Assembly: GCA_001953115.1 (NCBI GenBank)
Contig: LSSL01007695.1
Location: forward strand, 1-18,880
Direction: 5' to 3'
Origin: Smittium mucronatum
Taxonomy: Eukaryota; Kickxellomycota; Harpellomycetes; Harpellales; Legeriomycetaceae
DNA length: 18,880 bases
The position numbers were made by a program, and so were the translations under genes. The notes beneath the pieces were generated by a model. The model saw only the letters and a program-made list of their open reading frames with translations. It had not been told where the DNA came from and did not search any database. This document shows positions 1-8,771 of the stretch, piece by piece (within the stretch, counting starts at the first letter, position 1; each line of letters opens with the position of its first letter).

Positions 1-2
1 TC

Positions 3-620
3 AGTCCGATCCAAGCCGAAATCGACAAAGCGGTCAGACTGGTAGTCAATGTGGGTAAATCTGCAGCCATGGAACGGATCCAAGCTGAGCTGGGGATAAA
101 ACCTGTATTCTTAAAAACTAGCACTGCTCGAGAGCGAGCATATAAAAAATGGCCTATATTAAAAGCTTGGATAGCCGACCTCATTGTGTCGCCCATCAGG
201 GACAGAATGGCCACCTGGGTGACCGGCAGTGCAAGATGGATAAAAAAATTTAGTGTTTGAAATTCAAAAGGTGATACAACCATCACCATAGTCGACAGCA
301 AAAATAAAAAATTCCGTTTTAAAATCCACCAGTGGACGGTGGACCGAAAAATAGGCGGAAAAGGAAACTGGATGAATCTTCTTCTGCTGTACCCTGACCT
401 AAAAATTGGCCTCTAGGACATCTGGAAAATGCGAATGGACCTTCCGGACCGTCCAGAGACTATCAAATATGAAATTTTTAGATGAGTAAATAATAAAATT
501 GTTTCTTCAGCAAAATCGATGTGCCTGAAGTCGTCGAATAACACTTATTAAATTTCTCTAGATGAGGCAAACAGCGAAATGAGACGATTACCGGTTCATA
601 CCTGCACCGAACTGCACTGA
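3..620 (+). pseudogene. LINE-type retrotransposon polyprotein, C-terminal fragment (broken)
   Basis: The frame is open from the window edge. It reads through TGA at 258, TAG at 414, TGA at 483 and TAA at 549 to TGA at 618, all in one phase. Visible motifs are VGKSAAMERIQAELGI, then ARERAYKKWP, then LKAWIADLI, then TWVTGSARW, and about 60 codons later LYPDLKIGL and DIWKMRM. This order resembles the region after the reverse-transcriptase domain of fungal LINE (non-LTR) elements, before the terminal Cys-rich motif; I recognise it from family style and ran no search. The reverse transcriptase itself would lie outside the window. The uninterrupted part from the edge to 260 has no ATG near its beginning, since codon 51 is GTG inside a longer frame. 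Without translated flanks the element cannot be named. It is non-functional as it stands. Confidence 0.65.
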
Positions 621-708
621 CATAAATAACTAACTTTCGAATTTCAATGAAACCCAGTTGGTGATAGTTAGAAAACTCCTTGGGTGAGGGGGTCTAAACA
701 ATCTTTAA

Positions 709-725
709 GTCAGCTACAAGCTGAC
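709..725 (+). other. Perfect 7-bp hairpin
   Basis: GTCAGCT (709-715), loop ACA, AGCTGAC (719-725). The stem contains four G-C pairs, unusual in this AT-rich setting. It stands ten bases before a second perfect hairpin. Stem-loops in 3' untranslated regions are used by some LINEs for recognition by their own reverse transcriptase; a role here is only inferred. The mirror is at 18156-18172. Confidence 0.6.
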
Positions 726-734
726 ACTGCCGAT

Positions 735-753
735 TTTCAATTTATGATTGAAA
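735..753 (+). other. Second perfect 7-bp hairpin
   Basis: TTTCAAT (735-741), loop TTATG, ATTGAAA (747-753). It is AT-rich and weaker than its neighbour, but perfect, and lies in the same presumed LINE 3' flank. The mirror is at 18128-18146. Confidence 0.55.
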
Positions 754-850
754 CAGCCTTATTTCTAATTGGCAGGTGCGTGCCCAGAACACTTAAGCTC
801 CAGAGTTTAAATGATTAATTACCCTTTTCGAAATAAAGTTATCGAGGTAT

Positions 851-873
851 GGGGCTGGGGTGCGGCATAGGGG
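851..873 (+). other. G-rich tract, possible quadruplex-forming sequence
   Basis: GGGGCTGGGG, then TGCGGCATA, then GGGG: three G4 runs plus one GG within 23 bases. It could fold as a two-layer G-quadruplex. It sits at the very edge of the higher-GC block, just before the AT desert. G-rich tracts are known in some LINE 3' untranslated regions. The mirror lies at 18008-18030 as a C-rich stretch on the + strand. Confidence 0.5.
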
Positions 874-880
874 AGCTTTA

Positions 881-3800
881 TGAAAATTTTTTTTTGATAA
901 TTTTCACTTATTTATTTTAACTTTTTGTTGAATTTAAAATTAACTTATCATAAAAATAAAAAATAAAAGCACAATTTTTTTTTTTGTAATTAAAAAAGAC
1001 TATATATATAAAAAATGCTCTATATAATACTGTGTACATTATGCAATTATTATTAGCTTGATTAAATAACTTTTTGATATGAAAAGGTAAATTTAGCTAT
1101 CAGTGTATAGTTCTAATGAAAATTTAGAGTGTTTTTTATCAATTACTATAAAAAAATCTTACTAAATATCTAAAAAATCATAAAAATTAATAAAACTAGT
1201 GTTTTTTTCGAATTTAGAGCTTTTTCTAAAAATTATTTGTTTGTATCACAAATATTTACTTAAGAAACAAGAAACTAAATAAATTCTTTATGGGCTATAA
1301 TTATTTAATTGGGGGTAAAATTGATACATTTTCAATTTTTTTATTTTAATAGGCATCAAAAATTATATATTTTTGAATTCTATTGACTCATTGGATGAAA
1401 TAAATTTATGAAAGATATACATCCAAAATATATAACGGATGTAGGGTAATAAAACTCAGTACACAATTTTATTAAGTGAAATGATGTCTAAGGGAATACT
1501 TATCACAATTTTTACTTAAATAAAGCAAGTAAGCATATTAATGGTTTTTAATTTTGTTTATTGAAAATTCAACTCTAAAAATTTTCCAATATTATCAAAA
1601 AAAATATCAAAAAAGTAAATAATCAATTTTATGATTTGAAATTTTTTTTTAAATTTTTTTTTTTTGATTTAAAATGCCGAATAATACAAACTTATCTTAT
1701 TTTGAAAAAATTTATCTCTTTTAATATGAATTGGGTATAATGATCAGGATTTTGAATGTTTATTTCTACTTTAAAATTTTTTATTACCATTTATATGAGA
1801 TATTATTATTGAGTTCATACGTTTTAATACTAAAAGAATACTTTTCTAGATTTAAATTTAAATTTTAAGGGAGGAAAATTCTCCATTATAGAAAATAAAC
1901 TGGTCAAAAAAATTATATAAAAAAATCTTTTTTTTTTACTATAAAATATAAGATATCAACAATATTCAAATTTGATTGTGTAAGGATCAAGTTTAATTGG
2001 AAAATATTAGCAATAAAAGGTAAACGGATATACTAGCCAAAAATACAAAATATAGAGAATGAGTCAAGTTGAAAATCCTATCCATTCCAAAATAGCTAAT
2101 CTTCCTTATTTATACCATTTTCTATTTTCTAAAAGTCGGTTATGCTTATTTGAGGCTTTCTTCATTGGATGAAATATTCAATCTGTTTACAGAATCTATT
2201 GGTTCATTACGGATTTTTTGAATTGATCGGCTTTTAAGCACTGAATAATGGTTTATAAAATACCAAAAAGAGTCCTTGCAGTTGTTAATTATCTATTCAC
2301 ACAAACATCACTAGCTAAATACTAAATAAATTAATAACATATAAATGATCATTATATCTCATGATAAATGTATAATGAGAAGAGATGCCAGAATTAATAG
2401 AATCCTGTCTTGCAAGAATTTATAAACTGTTAAAATTATTCTGATAAAAAATATAATATAAATAATACAAACATAATCATCTGTATACAAATATCATAAT
2501 CAACTAAAAAATTAAAAAATACTTGAAATTTTCGAAACAAAACTGGATATTTATGTAGAAAAAAAAGCAGTGTTTCGATCTATTGGACAAATTTTGATTA
2601 TTTTCTGATTCGTTTCCAAGAAAGATTCAAGTTTTACTTTAATTTAATCTTAATTTTGATTCGAATCATTTCATTTTCTTTAAGAACCAATATATTTTTT
2701 TCATTTTCAATCGTGAGAAAAAAATTTTAAATTCCCGATCATATAAAAAAATGATTAATTTTATCAAAAATTTTAATTTTGTGTCGATTTATTAACTTTG
2801 AGTCAAAATACTTAATTTTGTATTAATAAGCTAAAAATTTTCGGTTTTTATCATCTAACTTTTTATAAATTAATGCTCTAGCATGATATAAAAAGATAAA
2901 TATAATATAACCAATAAAAATTAATATTCCTATCATATACACATTATTAGCTTAATTCCAAACAAAGTTTAACATGTCCATATTTTTTTTCACACAGATA
3001 TTTTATTTAAAAATTACACCTATACTTCAAAAAACGAATAAAAAGGGTTGTAGGAAGGGTCTAAAATACCACATTTTCTCAGGAGCTAATAGAGTTCAGT
3101 TGGTTAAGATGCAATATTTAAATTAAAATTCTTATCCAAATTTATGAATGGCAATCTTAATAATAATACTATTAAGTTCAATTCCATTTAATTAAATTTT
3201 AATATAAATGTTATTTATTTCTATCAGAAAATTATCGTTATAATAAATTTATTGTGACCTGATAAATATCAATTAAATTAATAAAAAATCCTGTAATAAT
3301 TCTTGGAAAACTACTTTATATTATATTTTGACATTTAACAAATAATTGCGAAAAAATTCATAAAAACGTAATATGAATATAACTTAAAAAATTCTTCTAT
3401 CAATACGGGGATAAAAGAGATATTATGAATTTATAAAAAATTACCTATAAACAGTATTTTCATTTATACAAACGAAGAGTTATTTTTAAACTATGTTTAA
3501 TTCCATTTCTATGAACTAGAAACAATTTAAAAACTCAGAGTTTTACAATTTTACAAAAATTAATCTATAAAAATGTTTTGAAGAGGTGATTGGCAAAATA
3601 ATTTATTTCAATATGACACCTAACATTGTTTACAAGCCTTTTTGGTACAGCAAAATAAATTTTCGACTTATAAGTGTTAAGATATATAAAAATTCTTGAA
3701 ATTAAAAAAAATTCCAATTATAAGCGATATTTATGTTAGAAACTTATTAAAATAGGAGAATATTGATAAAGAGGAGATTTTATAGTGTACCCTATTCAAC

Positions 3801-4094
3801 GGAAATATTAAAACATTATTTTTATACAATAAAACTCAATAAATAATATTGAAAATGGTAATTTGAAAAATAGCTAAAGCAAATTAACTTAATATCATAA
3901 TTGGAAAATATAAGAAATATTATCAATATTTAAAAAAAGAAAGAGTAATTTAGCTAAAAAACAAATTTCATTGATTTAATGCATCATTTATTTTTTTTTA
4001 ACCTATTTAAGCTTCTAAAACCATTACTAACCTTGGCTAGCCCCAAAATTTCAAGTTTTTGTTACAATTTAACTTACTTTTATTTTTGTGAAAT
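881..4094. other. AT-rich desert without recognisable genes
   Basis: About 3.2 kb is dominated by A and T, with many homopolymer runs (T9-T11 near 886, 976, 1642 and 1655). Open runs are short. The longest I followed, on the minus strand around 2145-2290, is about 47 codons, which is expected by chance at this composition. The 14-mer CATTGGATGAAATA occurs at about 1390 and about 2164 and may be a relic of a dispersed repeat. The last part (3863-3985) is one half of an old diverged inverted repeat. I see no RNA gene. Confidence 0.75.
3863..3985 (+). repeat. Diverged inverted repeat, first half
   Basis: This segment aligns by eye with the reverse complement of 6086-6209 at roughly three-quarters identity. 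Shared blocks include ACTTAAT, CATAATTGG, a run of seven or eight A followed by GAA, TTAGC and TTGATTTA. The similarity seems to continue weakly outward on both sides (for example TTTAACAAA around 3334 with the complement of about 6529). It flanks the decayed frame at 4095-4778 and may be the terminal repeat of an old DNA transposon. AT-rich DNA aligns easily by chance, so a scored alignment is needed. The mirror is at 14896-15018. Confidence 0.5.
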
Positions 4095-4778
4095 ATGAAC
4101 AAATTATGTTTTAAAAACCCCTATATTCGTCTTGACTCAATTGCAACCACACCCTTTTTAGACGAAATTATATGTAAATTCCCACAAATTTTTGTTATTA
4201 AAATTAATGATTGTGATTTAAAGATTTTTATCGATTCCAAAAAAAAAAATCAACTAAGTTCAAATATTTTTAAAGATTGTAATCATTTTATTGATTCATC
4301 CTTCCAGTCACATCCCTAAGAATGTAATACCTTGCCGTAGTTTAAGGGCTTAATAATTTACTTTTCGAAGTACACTAAACTAAAATTTCACAAAGCGCTT
4401 TAATATTCTTGGTTGTTAATAGTGGAGACAGGGCACAGCGATTCGGAGGACTGTGATTCCAGAGAAAGACATCTTGAAACAGGAGTAACCGATATTCTAG
4501 TACAGCCTATTGGTATTCCAGTGCACAAGTCTAGCGACGAAAATCATACGGATCTCAGAGTCTAACGGCTATTTGTAGGAAAGCCATTTATATCAAACCC
4601 ACGTTTGGGTAGGAGTCTAATTATATTCATCCTGTTAGAAGTATGCTCTGAATAGGAGGTCATTAGTTTAAATGAACTGTTGTTAGTTGAAAAAGAGAAT
4701 TGTTCTTAACTTATTGTAAGTTCAGTCATACATCTACTTGAAGCAATGCCAGGGGGGGTCTTTCGGTTGGAAGATTGA
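4095..4778 (+). pseudogene. Decayed long reading frame of unknown family
   Basis: One phase stays mostly open for 228 codons. It starts with an ATG at 4095 and a 74-codon open part ending in TAA at 4317, then reads through TAG 4338, TAA 4401, TAA 4563, TAG 4653 and TAA 4707 to TGA 4776. The best-preserved later pieces are 4404-4562 (53 codons, with ETGHSDSEDCDSRER and TDILVQPIGIPVH) and 4566-4652 (VGKPFISNPRLGR). Six internal stops is few for this length here, and GC rises visibly from about 4320 to 4830. I do not recognise the protein. It lies between the halves of the old inverted repeat, so a dead transposon gene is plausible. The opposite strand is also open for about 44 codons near 4405-4541, so the strand is not certain. 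The 74-codon part alone could arise by chance. Confidence 0.4.
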
Positions 4779-6085
4779 ACCCTTTTCCCGTAGGTACGCA
4801 GCCGGTAGTCCGGCAGAGGATCTTATTTTATTTGGGATAATAGTCTTTTCTATAAGCTTTTTTCTTTTTTTAATATTTTTTTAATATAGTATTTAATGAC
4901 ATTATCTTACAATAAAATTCCGTGATACAAAAAAAATATTCTCACCGTCACAAAAATATAATAATAAAATCGTAATAAATACTTTTATATAAAAAAAATA
5001 TATTATCCTATATCAACCATTATACCAACATACCCTATCTACAAATGCATATTTTATTGCTAATTCAATAATGGAAAAAATAGATCCATTATACCAAATA
5101 AAATGAAGTTTAGATAATCTACCTATTCGATTTAGTATTTTTTCACCTTAATTTTAGCTACTGTGTTGAGAATAACATCCTTATAATCATTAAAAACCTT
5201 AAAAGAGTGGGGAAATGATTATAAAAGCTTTGAAATCACCCATAATCTTTCAAAAAATATCTTATTCAAATATCAAATGCTATTTTTTGACTTTTTAAAA
5301 TATAATATGTATAATAAACCTAAAAGAAATAAAATTATTGTAGCTTTTAACATAGATAACTAATCATGATTTTTTCTAAAAGCACCAAGATTAAATAATA
5401 AAAATCTAGGAATTAAATCGCACCAGATTTAATTAATTTTTCAGCATACTAGCTTCTAATTTTAGTCAGGATTTTGTCAAAAAAATTTGAGATGCTTCTT
5501 GTAAAGCCTTCATAACATATTTTTTAACTTTAAATAGGTTTTTTGAAGCTAGAAATAGAGATTATTTAATATTATAAAAAATATTCTATATATGGCAGAT
5601 TCTTTAGCAGACCATTTGTTTTACTAATAAAAGTTTCTTATTTCCTTTTTAATAAAAACACCCATTAATAATATCATGTTTATTATTCGCTTAACACATT
5701 AATAGTAGCAAAATAAAATAGTGTAAAATATAAAATATGAAAATTAACCACAAAATTTAAAACTATACATATTTAATAAACCAATAATGTGTCTTAATTA
5801 AAATAAATGTGTAATAATTCGACGAAAAAAGCGTCTTTTCAGGTACAAAATCTCCTATATAATCAATTTTTTTGCTTTTTTATCTAGAACTCAGCTTTTT
5901 CGACATTTTTAATCCTTAAAAGAAATATTTTAAACACCTCAGCTGAAAATTTAACTAATAGCCTAATAATATAATAACAGTTATTTATTTTTAAACTTAT
6001 GAAATAGTAACAAATTAAAGATTTTTGAGCTATGATAAGGACCATAATTTTTTTAGATATTTAAATATATAAGAGCCAATTGATA

Positions 6086-6209
6086 GGTGAATAAATCAAC
6101 CGAATTTTTTTTGGCTAATTATTATGCTTCTTTTTTTTAAAATACTAAAAATATGTCATATATTTGCCAATTATGGAATTAAGTAGATTTATTTATACTA
6201 TTTTTGCAA
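6086..6209 (-). repeat. Diverged inverted repeat, second half
   Basis: This is the partner of 3863-3985 in opposite orientation. The two halves are about 2.1 kb apart, with the higher-GC decayed frame at 4095-4778 between them. Their divergence contrasts sharply with the near-perfect outer palindrome, so they record a much older duplication or an old element's terminal repeats. The mirror is at 12672-12795. Confidence 0.5.
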
Positions 6210-7136
6210 TTATTTTAAAATCTTAATATTTTTGTAATTTACATTAAAAAAAATTAAGTCGCACAAAAAGACATTCAAACTCCTAATTAGGGTAATAGAA
6301 AATTTGAAATCCCTTTTTTATTTATATTAAATGCCAAGATATATTTAACAATATTGAAAGCTCTTATATTTTTTGAAAAAACACTTGATTAAATAAAAGA
6401 ATAATAATTTTCTCAAACCTATAAAATACTGATGTTACACAGGGAGTAATTTTTTTAGAAATTAACTAAAAAAACTCTAATTATTCATTTACGTTTAAAG
6501 ATATTTTAACGATTATTATTTTGTTAAAACAATTAAAATCTATAAATGTTAAATTTTAATAGTGAAAAAGATTTTTTAAATTAAAAAATTAATAAAATTA
6601 GCTTTATATAAGATATAGAGTAATAATCATAAAAGTTATTATTTTTGAAAATGTAAAGTTAAATGACACTTTATTTATTCAAAATAATCAAAATTTCAAA
6701 AAATAGTCATATTCTAAACTTTCAACATAATTTTTTTAAAAGATAGAGAAAAATATTCAGAGCATGGTGTAATTTTCAAAAATAATCTTGAAAATCAAGT
6801 TTTAGACTGAGTAAGATAAATATCTTTAGTATTTATTCTCAAATATTCGAAATACATATTACTTTAATAACTGAAAATACTAAAAATAAGTATTAGCGAA
6901 TAATAAGATATTTCAGGACTAAATTAATACAAAGAAAGAACCAAAAAATAGAAATTTCGAAAACATAATTAAAAAAATTTCTCTTTTTCATAAATATCGA
7001 ACAAAAAAAGATAAATTTGGGTAAAAAAAACTGTTATTTGTAGACTAAAAATATCGTTAATAGAAAAAAAAACTCAATGTAAGATTAGAAAGTAATATCT
7101 AAAAGAGTTTAATATTAGGGGTGAGAGTCTCGAGAA

Positions 7137-7156
7137 GGGATAAGGGATAAGGATGG
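7137..7156 (+). repeat. Short GGGATAA tandem with the only arm mismatch
   Basis: Two exact GGGATAA copies (7137-7143 and 7144-7150) are followed by GGATGG. At 7152 this arm has G, whereas the complement of 11729 gives T. This is the only position in 8361 bp where I found the arms to differ. It lies in a purine-rich patch (about 7113-7240) inside the AT desert. Confidence 0.8.
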
Positions 7157-7615
7157 AAATTAAGGAATATTATAAGAAAAATACAAGAAAAATATATATA
7201 TGTACGAGAGATAGCAAGTGTGAGCGGAGGGAAGTCAGGTTAAGATTTTTTGGAGTTAAAAAAAAGATGTATTTTTCGAACACAATTTGAAATAAATTTT
7301 AACTATTACTTATAATTGAATTTATAAATTCGCAAAATCAAATTTTTGATACATTTTATCGACTTAATTTGATTCTAAAATTTAATCCGATCTTTGAATA
7401 AAAGCTTACTATCATTAGGGTTATTAGCAAAGAAAGACATATTTTGGAAAATAATTGTAAAATTACACGAATTTTAAAATAATTGCTAAACTAGACGGGT
7501 TTTTAACTTAACTTTCATTTCTAGCGAATAGAAAAAGACATTAATTCCCAGGATAATTTATGAAAAATATTGAGAAATAAATTTTACCTTCAAGTTTTTT
7601 TATGCTTTTAACTGA

Positions 7616-8050
7616 GTGTTTTTATTGAAACTGGAAAAACATATCATTAACCCCCATTATTTAGGTCAAATTAATACCATTTTATCCACGCCAACAAATA
7701 TTGATCTAAAAGTGGAGCTAAAAATGAATGCAAAAATTAGGTATTCTCTGAACTTTGCTCATTTTTCGCGACTTTTATCTACATTTTCTATCAAAAATTA
7801 CTTTAAAAGTCGAGAAAAGGTCTTTAAAAACAGAAAACAAAACTTTTTGAAAGCATCAAATATTAATAAAAAAATAAAAGGGAAAGGTATTCCGATTCCA
7901 ATTCCGATTCCGATTCCCGCAATAAAAAACTTCGATTTCAATCTCGATATTTAAGACTATAAAACACGGTTTGAGAAGAGTCTAAAAAAAATATGAATTA
8001 ATACTGAGTCCGACTCTTTTCATACTTTGAATAGACTACAAAATGTAAAG
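7616..8050 (+). pseudogene. Broken exon-like reading frame with an Ile-Pro repeat
   Basis: The phase is open from TGA 7613 to TAA 7952 (112 codons, the longest in the window and unlikely by chance at this composition). It then continues in the same phase through TGA 7994 to AAG|GTAAGT at 8048-8056, a consensus-like eukaryotic 5' splice site. The open part begins with GTG; the first ATG is at 7724, giving 76 residues. It is rich in Lys, Asn, Ile and Phe, and five hexamers near the end encode Ile-Pro pairs. After the stops it reads FEKSLKK and then TESDSFHTLNRLQNVK. I recognise no family. It could be a nonsense-broken exon or a chance frame extended by the simple repeat. Confidence 0.35.
7889..7918 (+). 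repeat. Hexamer microsatellite, ATTCC(G/A/C) x 5
   Basis: Five tandem hexamers: ATTCCG, ATTCCA, ATTCCG, ATTCCG, ATTCCC. In the overlapping frame they give five Ile-Pro pairs. Copy number and order are the same in the mirror (10963-10992), which is notable because microsatellites normally drift quickly. Confidence 0.85.
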
Positions 8051-8771
8051 GTAAGTTTTTTTTTTTATATTCCAAACTCTTTTCAATAAATTTGTATAAT
8101 AATCATGTAAACGATGTTCAAATAGGATAGAGTTGAATTCAAAAAGAAATTTTTTTTGGTGAACCTGAAAATTTTGGTCATTAACTAGCCGTAAAACATT
8201 AGTAGGAACTAAAAGTCTAAGTTTTATAATAATTTTTTATTTTAAGGATATTAAAATCCGATATGGAAAGCACATGTAAGATATAACCAGTTGTTCTTTA
8301 TTTCAATAAATTGTTATAATAAAATGTCCAAAATTTATACTTTTTTTTTACCATTAATTTAGATTAAAAAATTTACGAAAACTTTGGTTCAATAGATTTG
8401 TTTTTATCTGATAACAATTAATCTTCAAAAATAGTTTTTAAAAATAAATTATACTTTGAAGATTTCTTAATAAAACAAAATTCGCGAAAAAAATTTTCAA
8501 TACCGGATAATAAATAGTTTCAAAAAAATTATTTAGGCAAAATATCTCTTTCTCAGATTGCCATTATATTTTTAACAGTCACCAGAGAAAATATTACTTT
8601 TTTCATCTATTGAAAAATGAAAGTCACACATGCAATTTTTCTGCACCAAAATTGAAATTTAAGAAGATTTATAAAATAAGCTCTCATATTAGGAAAAAAA
8701 TTTCAAAGACAAGGCAGATTGATAAAAAATAAATATACTTAAAAAATTAAATATCAGATATTAGTTATTCA
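8051..8771. other. AT-rich stretch across the left arm/spacer junction
   Basis: Bases 8051-8361 belong to the arm and 8362-8771 to the unique spacer. I see no gene. The junction sits just after a T9 run, and CTTTTTTTTTACCATTAATTTAG (8340-8362) looks like a splice acceptor whose final G is the first spacer base; I treat this as coincidence. Open frames are short and low in complexity. The right-hand counterpart of the arm part is 10520-10830. Confidence 0.7.

Larger units (their letters stand above)
621..880 (+). other. Probable LINE 3' flank: two hairpins and a G-rich tract
   Basis: This stretch has no coding potential, but its base composition stays clearly less AT-rich than what follows, and the change comes abruptly at about 880 (gggagctttatg then a T run). 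It holds perfect hairpins at 709-725 and 735-753 and a G-rich stretch at 851-873. Position and composition suggest the 3' untranslated part of the LINE remnant. That is inference, because no poly-A tail or target-site duplication can be pointed out. The mirror copy is at 18001-18260. Confidence 0.4.
4779..7615. other. AT-rich desert without recognisable genes
   Basis: The first 50 bases belong to the GC island and include a small GCCGG/CCGGC hairpin near 4800-4813. The rest is strongly AT-rich, with no frame I can support. It contains the second half of the old inverted repeat (6086-6209) and, at about 7113-7240, a purine-rich patch with two GGGATAA copies where the only arm-to-arm mismatch lies. 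I see no tRNA, rRNA or CRISPR. Confidence 0.75.
1..8361 (+). repeat. Left arm of a giant inverted repeat (8361 bp)
   Basis: This arm is the reverse complement of 10520-18880, with position x pairing with 18881 minus x. I compared all lines by eye and found one mismatch (7152 G against 11729 A, where A would need to be C to pair) and no insertion or deletion, including in the T11 run at 8056-8066 and the A/T runs near 890, 975 and 1650. The match stops after 8361: the left arm continues with gattaaaa into the spacer, while the complement of the right side continues with tttttttg. Repeat identity reaches the window edge, so the true outer end is not visible. The arm carries only pseudogene fragments and AT-rich DNA. 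Confidence 0.98.

Noticed and set aside
2145..2290. About 47 open codons on the minus strand with protein-like composition
   Set aside because: Open runs of this length are expected several times by chance in 8 kb of this composition. No motif was recognised.
3090..3185. tRNA-like A box (GTTCAGTTGG near 3094) and weak B box (AGTTCAATTCC, 3175-3185)
   Set aside because: No D, anticodon or T stem pairs properly and the spacing of about 70 bp is too long for a plain tRNA. It could be a SINE trace, but chance is as likely.
4321..4840. Ribosomal RNA or other structured RNA gene in the GC island
   Set aside because: I recognise no conserved rRNA or tRNA segment. Small stems such as GCCGG/CCGGC near 4800 are isolated.
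7410..7425. Telomere-like TTAGGG (ATTAGGGTTATTAG)
   Set aside because: It is a single copy with no tandem array. There are no telomere repeats at either window end.
8340..8362. Splice-acceptor-like T-rich run ending in AG across the left junction
   Set aside because: The AG is completed only by the first spacer base, and the implied intron of about 310 bp joins no supported exon.
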